This document shows, piece by piece, positions 8,408 through 17,534 of a stretch of 64,000 nucleotides of DNA (within the stretch, counting starts at the first letter, position 1; every line of letters begins with the position of its first letter). The DNA lies in the NCBI GenBank assembly GCA_937891765.1, contig CALAGQ010000124.1:49685-113684 (forward strand), written 5' to 3'. The position numbers were made by a program, and so were the translations under genes. The notes under the pieces are model-generated. The model was not told the origin of the DNA. It saw only the letters and a program-made list of their open reading frames with translations, and searched no databases. The DNA is from an uncultured Nitrospina sp. GTDB lineage: Bacteria > Nitrospinota > Nitrospinia > Nitrospinales > VA-1.

Positions 8408-8875
8408 ATGCCAGGATTGCTTAAAATCATTGGGGTAGCAGGGATGGTGTTTTTTCTGTCCGCCTGCGGGGTCAAAGGTGGGGGCCATTCGCCCCTGCGT
8501 TTCAAGCAGATAACCCCTGCCATGGAAATGGAAATGGAAACGCTCATCCAGTCGGGGTGTGACAAGGAATACGCATATTTTGACCGGGATATAGCCATGT
8601 TGTATTCATTGATTCCCGGTGGTGGGCAGTGGTATACCGGCGAAACTCGTAAAGCGTGGATTTATTTAGTATCTTTTCCTTTAATAGTCCCTTATATTGT
8701 CTCCTTCCAAGATGCGCAGAATTCGGTCGATTATTATAATTTCCGTTACACGGCGCATTTTTGCAAAACCAAGCTCCAAGCAACCAAGGAATTGCAGCAG
8801 GACAAGAATTATTTAAAGAGACCTCCCAAAAAGCGGAAAATGGCTCGACAAGGCTCTGACTTAGACCAGTTTTGA
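8408..8875 (+). CDS. Small lipoprotein of unknown function
   Basis: A 155-residue protein with a lipoprotein signal peptide: a hydrophobic stretch at residues 5-18 ending in a lipobox L-S-A-C, with Cys about residue 20. It would be lipidated and membrane-anchored outside the cytoplasm. The middle has L-I-P-G-G-G-Q-W-Y-T-G followed by a hydrophobic helix. That resembles the short P-G-x-G-Q-x-Y-x-G motif seen in DUF5683- and TM2-like small membrane proteins. The C-terminal 25 residues are strongly basic. No enzymatic motif was recognised. It has its own promoter and is followed by a stretch of nearly 300 bp without genes before the tRNAs. Confidence 0.6.
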   Translation: MPGLLKIIGVAGMVFFLSACGVKGGGHSPLRFKQITPAMEMEMETLIQSGCDKEYAYFDRDIAMLYSLIPGGGQWYTGETRKAWIYLVSFPLIVPYIVSFQDAQNSVDYYNFRYTAHFCKTKLQATKELQQDKNYLKRPPKKRKMARQGSDLDQF

Positions 8876-9117
8876 AAATGACTGGTAGGCAGGACTGATG
8901 GACGGGAAAGCGGTTTTTTTTTGAAATTGGGACAAGAAAGAAAAAAATCTGGTATTTGCGGATTTTCGGTGTTAAAATTCTTCGCTTAATAGTGCAGGGA
9001 AGATGTTTTTTTTCTATTAAAAGACATTTAGCCATGCTATAGTGCGTCACAAATCACCCTTTCGCGGCAATATATCCTGTTAATCTGAATGAAATAGCTG
9101 AAAACCTCCAATTTACA

Positions 9118-9146
9118 TTGAAACTTTGGAAGTCAAAGTGTAATAT
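9118..9146 (+). promoter_or_regulatory. Promoter of the tRNA cluster
   Basis: TTGAAA (9118-9123), a 17-bp spacer and TAATAT (9141-9146). It lies 19 bp before the first tRNA, giving a start site near 9153. It would drive the tRNA cluster and perhaps rpmG. Confidence 0.65.
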
Positions 9147-9165
9147 GGGGGTTTTTATTTGCTGA

Positions 9166-9241
9166 GCTGGCGTAGCTCAGTTGGTAGAGCAGCTGATTTG
9201 TAATCAGCAGGTCGGGGGTTCGAGTCCCTTTGCCAGCTCCA
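9166..9241 (+). tRNA. tRNA-Thr (anticodon TGT)
   Basis: A 76-nt cloverleaf with acceptor GCTGGCG/TGCCAGC, D-arm AGCTCAGTTGGTAGAGC, anticodon loop TTTGTAA and T-arm GGGGGTTCGAGTCCCTT. CCA is encoded at 9239-9241. Confidence 0.95.
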
Positions 9242-9344
9242 GTTTTAATTGACTGGTTTGAAAAGGATTCCGGTACCCTGCAATGGAGGTTTAGGCTGGG
9301 TAAGCGGGCCGACTGTGGGGTTGTGATGGTTTACCCATAATGAC

Positions 9345-9426
9345 GGGGAGGTTCCCGAGCGGCCAAAGGGAACAGACTGTAAATCTGTCGGCTCAGCCTT
9401 CGGAGGTTCGAATCCTCCCCTCCCCA
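9345..9426 (+). tRNA. tRNA-Tyr (anticodon GTA)
   Basis: A class II tRNA of about 82 nt with acceptor GGGGAGG/CCTCCCC, anticodon loop around CTGTAAA, a long variable arm (GTCGGCTCAGCCTTC) and T-arm GGAGGTTCGAATCCTCC. CCA is not encoded. Confidence 0.95.
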
Positions 9427-9451
9427 TCCTGAATTTAGGTTGGATGAACTT

Positions 9452-9528
9452 GCGGGAATAGCTCAGTTGGCTAGAGCGTCAGCCTTCCAAGCTGAGGGTC
9501 GCCGGTTCGAATCCGGTTTCCCGCTCCA
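9452..9528 (+). tRNA. tRNA-Gly (anticodon TCC)
   Basis: A 77-nt cloverleaf with acceptor GCGGGAA/TTCCCGC, anticodon loop CTTCCAA and T-arm GCCGGTTCGAATCCGGT. CCA is encoded at 9526-9528. Confidence 0.95.
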
Positions 9529-9561
9529 CCTTTGGCCGGGGTATTGTAGTTAGTATTTAAC

Positions 9562-9636
9562 GCCCACGTAGCTCAGTGGTGGAGCACTTCCTTGGTAAGG
9601 AAGAGGTCATCGGTTCAATCCCGATCGTGGGCTCCA
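9562..9636 (+). tRNA. tRNA-Thr (anticodon GGT)
   Basis: A 75-nt cloverleaf with acceptor GCCCACG/CGTGGGC, anticodon loop TTGGTAA and T-arm ATCGGTTCAATCCCGAT. CCA is encoded. It is the fourth tRNA in the order Thr-Tyr-Gly-Thr, the same order as the thrU-tyrU-glyT-thrT cluster of E. coli. Confidence 0.95.
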
Positions 9637-9738
9637 GGTTTCCATTGGGCGATTCCTGGGATTTGATAGAGATTTTTTTTTAATGTCTTGCAGCCAGTAG
9701 GGGTAAGGCTGTCGGATGCAAAGGCTGGGTAAATAATT

Positions 9739-9888
9739 ATGAGAGTTATCGTTCAATTGGCATGTTCTGATTGTAATCGGAAGAATTATTCGGGGACTAA
9801 AAATAAGAAGACCACCACGCAAAGGTTGGAATTCAAGAAATACTGCAGATTTTGCAGAAAACACACCCCTCATAAGGAAACCAAATAA
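9739..9888 (+). CDS. rpmG: 50S ribosomal protein L33
   Basis: A 49-residue basic protein of the large ribosomal subunit, near the E site. It opens [12 protein letters not shown] and carries two CxxC pairs (C9/C12 and C36/C39), the zinc-binding (C+) form of L33. It lies between the tRNA cluster and tRNA-Trp, the common rpmG-trpT-secE-nusG order. It was found by direct reading and has the usual L33 length. Confidence 0.93.
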   Translation: MRVIVQLACSDCNRKNYSGTKNKKTTTQRLEFKKYCRFCRKHTPHKETK

Positions 9889-9986
9889 AGAAAAATCGGG
9901 CGGTTGGGTTTGAGGTCGAATGTCCGGGTGATCGGGCAGACGGAAATATTCCTCTCCTTCCTTAAAACTGGCGCGGATTCCGAATT

Positions 9987-10059
9987 AGGTCAGTAGCTCT
10001 AACGGTAGAGCATCGGATTCCAAATCCGAGGGTTGGGGGTTCGAATCCCTCCTGGCCTG
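9987..10059 (+). tRNA. tRNA-Trp (anticodon CCA)
   Basis: A 73-nt cloverleaf with acceptor AGGTCAG/CTGGCCT, D-arm AGCTCTAACGGTAGAGC, anticodon loop TTCCAAA and T-arm GGGGGTTCGAATCCCTC. CCA is not encoded. It lies immediately upstream of secE, as in many bacteria. Confidence 0.95.
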
Positions 10060-10080
10060 TTGAAACTTGGTTGAGGATAT

Positions 10081-10263
10081 ATGATTGCAAAAGCTTTTGA
10101 GTTTTTGACTGAGGTGAGAGCTGAGGTCAGGAAAGTAACATGGCCCTCCCGTGCGGAGGCGCTGGGAGGCACCGCCGTAGTGGTTGTAGTGGTTTTGATA
10201 ATGGCCGTATTTCTTGGGGTTGTTGACGCGATTCTCTCGAAGATTGTGCAGAGCCTTATATGA
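10081..10263 (+). CDS. secE: Preprotein translocase subunit SecE
   Basis: A 60-residue single-span SecE, the essential small subunit that clamps SecY in the inner-membrane translocon. An amphipathic N-terminal helix carries the family signature E-V-R-K-V-T-W-P-S, about residues 14-22. A C-terminal hydrophobic span (about 31-50) follows. The length is that of the short SecE type, unlike the three-span E. coli protein. The stop overlaps the nusG ATG (ATGA), indicating translational coupling. secY is encoded about 25 kb downstream in the same direction. Confidence 0.93.
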   Translation: MIAKAFEFLTEVRAEVRKVTWPSRAEALGGTAVVVVVVLIMAVFLGVVDAILSKIVQSLI

Positions 10264-10814
10264 CAACTGACGGAGGTACCTTGTCCACCAAACAATGGTT
10301 TGTTATTCACACCTATTCCGGCTTTGAGCGGAAGGTGAAATTAAGTATAGAAGAGCAGTTTGGGCGCTCCAGCTACAGCGAAAACTTTGGTGAGGTGGTT
10401 ATCCCGACCGAAGAAGTGGTTGAGGTGCGTAAGGGAAAGAAAAAAGTTTCCTCAAGGAAGTTTTTCCCGGGATATATCCTGATCAATGTCGAGATGAATA
10501 AGGATATCTGGTACATGATTAAAAATACTCCCAAGGTCACCGGTTTTCTGGGTGGGGGAGGCGAGGCTGTTCCTCTGGCAGAGGAAGAGGTCAAGTTGAT
10601 CATGGATCAGATTAAGGGAGAATCTGCACGGCCCAAGCCGAAATTCTCTTTTGAGAAAGGCGAGAGCGTGAGGGTTATAGAGGGGCCGTTCCTGAACTTC
10701 AATGGAACTGTCGAGGATGTCAACCATGACAAGGGTAAGGTTAGGGTCATGGTTTCGATTTTTGGGCGCGCCACTCCGGTGGAATTGGAATTTCCCCAGA
10801 TCGAACGGGTGTGA
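10260..10814 (+). CDS. nusG: Transcription termination/antitermination factor NusG
   Basis: NusG binds RNA polymerase, suppresses pausing, and links it to Rho or to the ribosome. The NGN domain opens [13 protein letters not shown] and contains F-F-P-G-Y-I-L-I, both conserved. A C-terminal KOW domain (about residues 130-165) has [11 protein letters not shown]. The ATG at 10260 overlaps the secE stop. A TTG at 10281 preceded by GGAGG four bases upstream is a real alternative start and would give the more typical N terminus. Co-transcribed with secE; rho, a NusG partner, is also in this window. Confidence 0.93.
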   Translation: MTTDGGTLSTKQWFVIHTYSGFERKVKLSIEEQFGRSSYSENFGEVVIPTEEVVEVRKGKKKVSSRKFFPGYILINVEMNKDIWYMIKNTPKVTGFLGGGGEAVPLAEEEVKLIMDQIKGESARPKPKFSFEKGESVRVIEGPFLNFNGTVEDVNHDKGKVRVMVSIFGRATPVELEFPQIERV

Positions 10815-10841
10815 CCCGAATAGGTTTAATCAGTAATCAGG

Positions 10842-10855
10842 GCGAGGAGCCTCGC
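10842..10855 (+). promoter_or_regulatory. Hairpin in the nusG-rplK leader
   Basis: GCGAGG-AG-CCTCGC forms a near-perfect short stem in the 137-bp gap before rplK. There is no U-tract, so it is not a classic terminator. A ribosomal-protein (L1-type) leader target is possible but unproven. Confidence 0.35.
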
Positions 10856-10951
10856 GATGTCTTTAGGTTGCGGGCAAACGGATTCTCAGTCTTATGAGGC
10901 TATTGCTTGCTGGCTCCATGCCGAGTGGGCGGATAAATAAGGGGTAAGATT

Positions 10952-11380
10952 GTGGCAACAAAAGAAGTGACAGGTCAGATCAAGCTGCAAATTCCTGCTG
11001 GGCAGGCCACGCCGTCACCGCCAGTTGGGCCGGCGCTGGGTCAGCATGGTGTGAACATTATGGAATTTTGTAAATCCTTTAATGCTAAAACCCAGGGTCA
11101 GGAAGGCAGCATCATTCCTGTAATCATTGAGGTTTATAAGGATAAAAGCTTTTCTTTTATTACAAAATCTCCTCCGGCTTCGGCTTTATTGAAGCAGGCG
11201 GCGGGGATCGCAAAAGGTTCTTCGAACCCGAGTAAAGAGTTTGTGGGTAAGGTCACCGAGGAGCAGGTTCGGGAGATCGCAAAAGTTAAAATGGAAGACT
11301 TGAATGCTGAAGATATTGAAGCCGCGATGCAGATCATCAGGGGTTCGGCAAAAAGCATGGGTCTGAAAGTTGAGAATTAA
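10952..11380 (+). CDS. rplK: 50S ribosomal protein L11
   Basis: A 142-residue GTPase-centre protein that binds 23S rRNA with the L10-L12 stalk and responds to translation factors. The N-terminal domain has the proline-rich [12 protein letters not shown]; the C-terminal RNA-binding domain has the G-T/S-A-K-S-M-G-L type ending. It starts at GTG with the SD-like GGGGTAAG upstream. First gene of the L11-L1-L10-L12 group that leads into rpoBC. Confidence 0.95.
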   Translation: MATKEVTGQIKLQIPAGQATPSPPVGPALGQHGVNIMEFCKSFNAKTQGQEGSIIPVIIEVYKDKSFSFITKSPPASALLKQAAGIAKGSSNPSKEFVGKVTEEQVREIAKVKMEDLNAEDIEAAMQIIRGSAKSMGLKVEN

Positions 11381-11404
11381 CCGCAAGTAGGCAGGTATAA
11401 AATT

Positions 11405-12094
11405 ATGGCAAAGCATGGAAAAAGGCATAGGTCGGCTGCAGAAAATGTTGACCCTGATGCCAAGTATGAATTGAAGGAAGCATTGGGGCTGGCGATTGCT
11501 GTCAAATCCGAAAAATTTGATGAGTCGCTGGATGTGGCTGTCCGGTTGAGCGTTGACCCCAGGAAGGCCGATCAGAATATCCGCGGTAGCGTTGTGTTGC
11601 CCAAGGGTACGGGGAAAACATTTCGCGTGGCGGTGTTCGCGAAAGGTGAAAAGGAGAAGGAGGCCAGGGATGCCGGCGCGGCAGTGGTTGGCGGCGATGA
11701 TCTGGTCGAGAAGATTCAGGGGGGGTGGATGGAGTTTGACCGTGTGGTAGCTACTCCCGATATGATGGGTCAAGTGGGAAAACTGGGGAAAGTTCTGGGT
11801 CCCCGAGGGTTGATGCCTAATCCCAAGACGGGCACGGTGACCTTTGATGTCAGGCAGGCCATTGAGTCTATTCAGGCTGGTAAGGTGGACTACCGTGTTG
11901 ACAAGAGCGGCATCGTTCATGCTTCTTTAGGCAAGGCTAGTTTTTCGGTGGAAGCTTTGGAGGAAAATTTTCATACCCTGATAGCAGCTCTCGTGAAGGC
12001 CAAGCCGGCTTCAAGCAAGGGGCACTATGTTAGGGGGATTTCAGTGTCAACGACTATGGGTGTTGGGGTTAGGGTAGCTTACACGCCCAATTGA
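11405..12094 (+). CDS. rplA: 50S ribosomal protein L1
   Basis: A 229-residue L1, which forms the mobile stalk near the E site and in many bacteria represses its own operon. The diagnostic stretch [17 protein letters not shown] is present near residues 123-139, as is the end motif S-T-M-G-V-G-V-R-V. Length matches the family. It lies 24 bp after rplK. Confidence 0.96.
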   Translation: MAKHGKRHRSAAENVDPDAKYELKEALGLAIAVKSEKFDESLDVAVRLSVDPRKADQNIRGSVVLPKGTGKTFRVAVFAKGEKEKEARDAGAAVVGGDDLVEKIQGGWMEFDRVVATPDMMGQVGKLGKVLGPRGLMPNPKTGTVTFDVRQAIESIQAGKVDYRVDKSGIVHASLGKASFSVEALEENFHTLIAALVKAKPASSKGHYVRGISVSTTMGVGVRVAYTPN

Positions 12095-12140
12095 TTGAAA
12101 AATTTTCGTCCCTTTGGGGCGGATGAGAGGGGTGGCTAAC

Positions 12141-12668
12141 GTGCCAAACGCAGAAAAAATAAAGAAAGTTGAAGAGTTAAACGGGATATTTCTGAAGGCC
12201 AAGTCAGCGGTTCTTGCGGACTATCAGGGAATTGAAGCTCCTGAGTTGACCTTGTTGCGCAGTCATATGCGCTCCCGGTCTGTGGACTTTCGTGTGGTTA
12301 AAAATACTCTGGCCCGGCAGGCTGCGAAGAATACTCCTTTTGAGTTATTGGATGAGGATCTGAAGGGTCCGATTTCTCTGGTGGTCAGTTTTGAGGATGT
12401 GGTTGCTCCTGCCAAGGCTCTGGCAGAGTTTGCAAAATCAGGGGCTCCGAAAAGTCCTAAAGTGATTTGTGGTGTGATTGAGGGGAAGAAGATTTCTCCT
12501 GCGGAAGTTAAGGCTCTTGCAGACTTGCCTTCCAAGGAAGTTCTTATCTCCCAGATGCTGGCAGTTTTCAATGGGCCTACGACAAATTTTGCTGGAGTTT
12601 TCAGCAGCTTGTTGAGGAAGTTGGTTGGAACGTTGGATGCTGTCCGCGAGAAAAAGGCGTCAGAATAA
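12141..12668 (+). CDS. rplJ: 50S ribosomal protein L10
   Basis: L10 anchors the L12 dimers to the ribosome. Residues V-V-K-N-T-L-A-R-Q-A mark the RNA-binding domain, and the C-terminal helix region that carries L12 ends at 12668. I chose the GTG at 12141 (MPNAEKIKKVEEL) because it gives the family N terminus; an in-frame TTG at 12114 and ATG at 12123 are alternatives. The upstream CGTCCC-TTT-GGGGCG hairpin (about 12107-12121) may belong to the L10 leader. Confidence 0.93.
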   Translation: MPNAEKIKKVEELNGIFLKAKSAVLADYQGIEAPELTLLRSHMRSRSVDFRVVKNTLARQAAKNTPFELLDEDLKGPISLVVSFEDVVAPAKALAEFAKSGAPKSPKVICGVIEGKKISPAEVKALADLPSKEVLISQMLAVFNGPTTNFAGVFSSLLRKLVGTLDAVREKKASE

Positions 12669-12670
12669 AC

Positions 12671-12687
12671 CGGCCTGTAGGAGGCCG
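12671..12687 (+). promoter_or_regulatory. Hairpin between rplJ and rplL
   Basis: CGGCCT-GTAGG-AGGCCG forms a 6-bp GC-rich stem two bases after the rplJ stop, followed by an A/T-rich run. It could be a partial terminator, attenuator or RNA-processing site tuning the L10:L12 ratio. Confidence 0.4.
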
Positions 12688-12751
12688 TTGTAAAAATATT
12701 TTTTAATAAAAACACGGTTTGAGAGACCACAATTATTGAAAGGAGGGCGTA

Positions 12752-13129
12752 ATGGCCGTCACAAAGGAAGAGGTAGTTTCCTTCATAGATACTATGACAG
12801 TTTTGGAAATGTCTGAGTTCGTGAAAGAATTGGAAGAAAAGTATGGAGTAACTGCTGCAGCACCTGCGGCTGTAATGGTGGCACCTGCTGGAGGCGGAGA
12901 AGCTGCCGCTGAAGAGAAGACAGAGTTTGACGTGGTTCTGACTGTGGTAGGCGATAAGAAAATTCAGGTTATCAAGGAAGTTCGAACCATTACAGGTTTG
13001 GGTCTGAAAGATGCTAAGGATTTGGTAGAGGCCGCTCCTAAGCCAATTAAAGAAGGCGTGAAGAAAGAAGAAGCTGAAGAAATCAAAAAGAAAATTGAAG
13101 AAGCTGGTGGAACGGTGGAGGTTAAGTAA
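12752..13129 (+). CDS. rplL: 50S ribosomal protein L7/L12
   Basis: A 125-residue stalk protein present in several copies per ribosome that recruits translation GTPases. An N-terminal dimerisation helix leads to an Ala/Gly-rich hinge (about residues 34-50), then the C-terminal domain with [12 protein letters not shown] and the factor-binding helix. A very strong SD (AAAGGAGGG) lies just upstream, consistent with the high output needed. Confidence 0.97.
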   Translation: MAVTKEEVVSFIDTMTVLEMSEFVKELEEKYGVTAAAPAAVMVAPAGGGEAAAEEKTEFDVVLTVVGDKKIQVIKEVRTITGLGLKDAKDLVEAAPKPIKEGVKKEEAEEIKKKIEEAGGTVEVK

Positions 13130-13180
13130 CGGAAAACTGGGATAGTAATTTTACCTACGCCTTAAAAGGCAAATTTTCCG
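13130..13180 (+). promoter_or_regulatory. Nested hairpin between rplL and rpoB
   Basis: CGGAAAA (13130-13136) can pair with TTTTCCG (13174-13180), and inside lies GCCTT-AA-AAGGC (13159-13170). In many bacteria an attenuator and RNase III site sit in this gap and set the ratio of ribosomal protein to polymerase. That role here is inferred from position and structure. Confidence 0.45.
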
Positions 13181-13210
13181 TTAATCTTTCTTTTCGAAGG
13201 ATGTAACCTT

Positions 13211-16200
13211 ATGTCGAAGAACCATTCCCAGAGAGCGCTTGGCAATTTCAGAAAAAGAAAAAACTTCGCTGGGATTCCTACGGTCATAGGTATTCCTAAT
13301 CTGATCGAGATCCAGAAAAAATCATTCGAATATTTCCTGCAATGGGACGTTGCTCCCGCCGAACGTGGGTTGAGGGGGTTGGAAGAGGTTTTTAGTGATG
13401 TCTTTCCAATTTCTGACCTGAACATCAATGCTCGCATCGAGTATGTCGGCTTTGAAGTCGGCATCTGGGAATGCGGTTGCGGCGAGTTCAAGGAGCTCGG
13501 CGGCCCTGCTGTCGTGTGTTCTACCTGTAAGCAGGAAGTCACCTATAAGGAAAAGCATAAGCTTAGCGAATGCAGGCAGAAAGGCCTCACCTATTCGGAC
13601 CCAATAAAAATCATGGTTCGGCTGGTTCTTTTTGATCGGGAAGTGGTTGATTTCGGCCCCAAAACCTTAAAGTATCTGCAGGATAAGATTATTGTCGAAG
13701 AGGTCAAGCGTCCTTCGACCACGAAGACCTTGGTCTCCGCAAAAACACCAGTCACCGATGATATCCTGAAGCTTTTGATGGCCGAAAAGGTTTCTCAGGT
13801 CACCGTTAACTCTGTCCGGGAAGTCAAGGAGCAGAAAATATTCCTCGGTGAAATGCCGATGATGGGTCCAACCGGAACGTTTATGATAAACGGGGTCGAG
13901 CGGGTCATTGTCAGCCAGATGCATCGATCTCCTGGTGCGTTTTTCTCGCATGATAAAGGCAAGTCCCACGTCAGCGGCAAGATTCTCTACTCGGCAAGGA
14001 TCATTCCTGACCGGGGTTCCTGGGTGGACTTCGAGTTCGACATTAAAGATATTCTGCATGTCAAGATTGACCGCCGCCGCAAATTGCCGGCGACCATCCT
14101 GCTTCAGGCATTTGGCATGGACAATAAGACCATTCTGGAAACTTATTATCCGATCGAAAAAGTCACCATTGGTAAAGATTCTCGATGCTTCATGGGTAGT
14201 AAGAACCTGATGGTCGGGTTCAAGGTTAAAGAGGATGTGATCGACCCCAAAACCGACGATGTTTTGCTTAAGTCGGGTAAGAAGGTCACCGTGGCTGTCA
14301 CCAAGAAGCTGGGTAAAATGTCCAAGTCGGTGAAGGTTGAGATTGATCCGGAAAGCCTGTTCACCCGGTACCTGTTTGACGAAATCATTGACCCTGAGAC
14401 CGGTGAGATAGAGGTCGAGTCCAATCAGGCAATTACCGAAGGCGTTTTTGAGATTATAAAAAAGAATAAGCTTAGTGAGATTCGGATTCTTCGTATTGAT
14501 GAAGAAGCCTCCGATACCACGATTCGCGATACCCTGGTTGCGGCCAAGACCCAGACTCAGGATGATGCTATTCGCGAAGTTTACAAAAGACTGCGTCCGG
14601 GAGATCCTCCAACGCCTGAAATTGCAAGGTCGCTGTTCGGCAACCTGTTCTTCAATCCCAAGCGATATAACTTGTCTGTTGTCGGTCGGATCAAGATGAA
14701 CCAGAAGTTCGGGTTGGATGTTTCTCTGGAAAACCGGTTGCTGACCTTGGAAGATTTGGTCGCCGTGGTGAAATACATTGTCGATCTTAGAAATGGCATC
14801 GGTGTTATTGATGATATCGACCATCTTGGCAACCGCAGGGTTCGCGCTGTCGGAGAATCTCTGGAAAACCAGTTCCGCGTCGGAATGGTGCGCATGGAGC
14901 GGGCCATTGTTGAGCGCATGTCTATCCAGGATCTGGATGTTTCGATGCCGCATGATCTGATCAACTCCAAACCTGTGACCGCCGCCATCAAGGAATTTTT
15001 TGGCAGCAGCCAGTTGTCCCAGTTTATGGACCAGACCAATCCTCTGTCCGAAGTGACGCATAAGAGGCGGTTGAGTGCTTTAGGGCCGGGTGGTTTGACC
15101 CGGGAGCGGGCGGGATTTGAGGTGCGGGATGTGCATCCGACACATTATGGACGTATATGTCCCATTGAAACCCCGGAAGGCCCGAATATTGGACTGATCG
15201 CTTCCTTGAGCACTTATGCCAGGGTGAATGATTATGGTTTTATTGAAACGCCCTACCGCAAGGTGGAGAATTCAGTTGCGAAAGATGATGTGGATTTCCA
15301 CACCGCCTTGATTGAGGACAAATTTATTATCGCTCAGGCTAACGTCGAGCTGGATGCGAAGATGAAATTCGTCCAGCCTATCGTGTCGGCCAGAAAGGGC
15401 GGCGATTTTATCTTATCGCCCAGTGAAAAAATAGATTATATGGATGTTTCGCCTAAGCAGTTGATCAGTGTGGCGGCATCTTTGATTCCTTTTCTTGAAA
15501 ACGATGATGCCAACCGGGCTCTGATGGGTTCAAACATGCAGAGGCAGGCAGTCCCGCTTTTGCAGTCCGAAGCGCCTTTGGTTGGAACCGGCATGGAAGC
15601 GATCGTGGCTCACGATTCTGGGGCGATGATAATTGCTGAGAATGATGGCACGGTCATTAGTTCTGATGCGACCCGCATTGTTGTCCGTACCGAAAAGCCG
15701 CCTGAAGGCAAGGTTAAGACCAAGCGTAGTCAGCTGGCTTCGAATGTGGATATTTATACGTTGAGCAAGTACCAGCGCTCGAACCAGAACACCTGCATCA
15801 ATCAGCGTCCCCGCGTGTCTTCGGGAGACAAGATCAAGCGTGGTGACGTGCTTGCAGATGGACCTTCCACCGATCATGGCGAACTGGCTTTGGGTAGAAA
15901 TATCCTGGTGGCGTTCATGCCTTGGGGCGGGTACAACTTTGAAGATGCCATCATCGTCAGTGAAAAGCTGGTTAAGGATGATGTGTATACCTCGATTCAT
16001 ATTGAAGAGTTTGAGGTGGAGGCTCGTGACACCAAGCAGGGTAAAGAGGAAATCACCCGCGATATCTCCAATGTGGGCGAAGATGCTCTGAAAAATCTGG
16101 ATGAAAGCGGAATCATCCGCATTGGTGCCAGTGTCAAGCCTAATGACATTATGGTTGGTAAAATCACGCCTAAGGGTGAGACCCAGCTGAGTCCGGAAGA

Positions 16201-17425
16201 AAAACTTCTCAAAGCGATCTTTGGCGAAAAGGCCGGAGATGTGCGCGATACTTCTCTCCGGGTTCCTCCCGGAGTCAATGGAACGGTGATCGACGTCAAG
16301 GTCTTTTCTCGTAAGGGGATTGACAAAGACTCGCGAACCCTTGCTATAGAAGAGGAAGAGATAGCACGCGTTGAAAAGGACTATGGCGATGAAATAAAGA
16401 TCGTGAAAAGCGAAACCGAGAAAAGTATGCGCTCTCTTCTCGTGGGTCAAGCAGCCACAAAGTCCGTGGCAATAGGGAAGGTCGCTATTAAGAAGGGGCA
16501 GGAGATTGATGAAGCGTTGATCGCGAAAATGAGCATTAAGGATCTCGTCAAAGTTCCGGTCAAGGGAGCCGATGAAAAAGAGCTTCTGGAAATGGAGAGT
16601 AGTTCCAAGGATCAGGTTCAGATTCTAAAGTCCATGCTGGAGGAAAAGGTTGAGCGTCTGAAAAAAGGCGATGACCTGGCCCCGGGAGTGATCAAGCTGG
16701 TTAAAGTATTTATGGCCATGAAACGCAAATTGCAGGTGGGCGATAAAATGGCAGGTCGCCACGGCAATAAGGGTGTGGTTTCGACCATCGTCCCGGAAGA
16801 AGATATGCCTTATATGGAAAGCGGTCAGCCGATAGAGTTGATCCTCAATCCTCTGGGTGTGCCTTCGCGAATGAACGTGGGCCAGATTCTGGAAACCAAT
16901 TTGGGCATGGCTGCCAAAGCTACTGGTGTGCACATGGCTACACCGGTGTTCGATGGTGCCAATGAAAAAGAAGTCAGGCAAATTTTGGCCGAGGGCGGCT
17001 GCTCTGAATCAGGAGAAATCGCTCTTTATGATGGCAGAACCGGACATTATTTCCGACAAAAGGTGATGGTCGGTTACCTGTATATGCTCAAACTGCATCA
17101 TCTGGTCGACGACAAGATCCATGCGCGGTCTACCGGCCCGTATTCTCTTGTGACTCAGCAACCTCTTGGAGGTAAGGCTCAGTTTGGTGGGCAGCGACTC
17201 GGGGAGATGGAAGTCTGGGCGCTGGAAGCTTATGGTGCAGCTTATACTCTGCAGGAAATGCTCACGGTAAAATCTGATGATGTTGAAGGTCGCAAACGCA
17301 TGTATGAAGCGATCGTCAAAGGAGATACCCATCTGAATCCCAGCCTGCCTGAATCGTTCAACGTTTTGGTTAAAGAGTTGCAGAGCTTGGCCATTGATGT
17401 TGAGTTGATCGAGTCGGTAAAGTAG
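13211..17425 (+). CDS. rpoB: DNA-directed RNA polymerase subunit beta
   Basis: The 1404-residue beta subunit, forming one pincer and part of the active site of RNA polymerase. Conserved landmarks include the rifampicin-region segment [20 protein letters not shown], the [18 protein letters not shown] block, [12 protein letters not shown] and a C-terminal [15 protein letters not shown]. The D-Q and H-K-R positions linked to rifampicin sensitivity look wild type. It is somewhat longer than the E. coli protein. Followed by rpoC after 109 bp. Confidence 0.98.
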   Translation: MSKNHSQRALGNFRKRKNFAGIPTVIGIPNLIEIQKKSFEYFLQWDVAPAERGLRGLEEVFSDVFPISDLNINARIEYVGFEVGIWECGCGEFKELGGPAVVCSTCKQEVTYKEKHKLSECRQKGLTYSDPIKIMVRLVLFDREVVDFGPKTLKYLQDKIIVEEVKRPSTTKTLVSAKTPVTDDILKLLMAEKVSQVTVNSVREVKEQKIFLGEMPMMGPTGTFMINGVERVIVSQMHRSPGAFFSHDKGKSHVSGKILYSARIIPDRGSWVDFEFDIKDILHVKIDRRRKLPATILLQAFGMDNKTILETYYPIEKVTIGKDSRCFMGSKNLMVGFKVKEDVIDPKTDDVLLKSGKKVTVAVTKKLGKMSKSVKVEIDPESLFTRYLFDEIIDPETGEIEVESNQAITEGVFEIIKKNKLSEIRILRIDEEASDTTIRDTLVAAKTQTQDDAIREVYKRLRPGDPPTPEIARSLFGNLFFNPKRYNLSVVGRIKMNQKFGLDVSLENRLLTLEDLVAVVKYIVDLRNGIGVIDDIDHLGNRRVRAVGESLENQFRVGMVRMERAIVERMSIQDLDVSMPHDLINSKPVTAAIKEFFGSSQLSQFMDQTNPLSEVTHKRRLSALGPGGLTRERAGFEVRDVHPTHYGRICPIETPEGPNIGLIASLSTYARVNDYGFIETPYRKVENSVAKDDVDFHTALIEDKFIIAQANVELDAKMKFVQPIVSARKGGDFILSPSEKIDYMDVSPKQLISVAASLIPFLENDDANRALMGSNMQRQAVPLLQSEAPLVGTGMEAIVAHDSGAMIIAENDGTVISSDATRIVVRTEKPPEGKVKTKRSQLASNVDIYTLSKYQRSNQNTCINQRPRVSSGDKIKRGDVLADGPSTDHGELALGRNILVAFMPWGGYNFEDAIIVSEKLVKDDVYTSIHIEEFEVEARDTKQGKEEITRDISNVGEDALKNLDESGIIRIGASVKPNDIMVGKITPKGETQLSPEEKLLKAIFGEKAGDVRDTSLRVPPGVNGTVIDVKVFSRKGIDKDSRTLAIEEEEIARVEKDYGDEIKIVKSETEKSMRSLLVGQAATKSVAIGKVAIKKGQEIDEALIAKMSIKDLVKVPVKGADEKELLEMESSSKDQVQILKSMLEEKVERLKKGDDLAPGVIKLVKVFMAMKRKLQVGDKMAGRHGNKGVVSTIVPEEDMPYMESGQPIELILNPLGVPSRMNVGQILETNLGMAAKATGVHMATPVFDGANEKEVRQILAEGGCSESGEIALYDGRTGHYFRQKVMVGYLYMLKLHHLVDDKIHARSTGPYSLVTQQPLGGKAQFGGQRLGEMEVWALEAYGAAYTLQEMLTVKSDDVEGRKRMYEAIVKGDTHLNPSLPESFNVLVKELQSLAIDVELIESVK

Positions 17426-17448
17426 GTTCCTCGTGTAGTTTTTAAAGC

Positions 17449-17466
17449 CCCGGGTTAATTCCCGGG
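17449..17466 (+). promoter_or_regulatory. CCCGGG hairpin between rpoB and rpoC
   Basis: CCCGGG-TTAATT-CCCGGG forms a 6-bp GC stem in the 109-bp rpoB-rpoC gap. There is no U-tract immediately after it, so it looks more like an RNA-stability or processing element than a terminator. Confidence 0.35.
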
Positions 17467-17534
17467 CGGCTTGGATCATATAATTAAAGAAATTTTTAGC
17501 GGTTTGCGAAAACCTTAAAAAGGAGAAGTCCCTG

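Noticed and set aside
13667..15061. A 464-codon minus-strand ORF opposite rpoB
   Set aside because: It lies entirely antisense to the conserved rpoB frame and reads as a His/Asn/Gln-rich shadow, with no family likeness.
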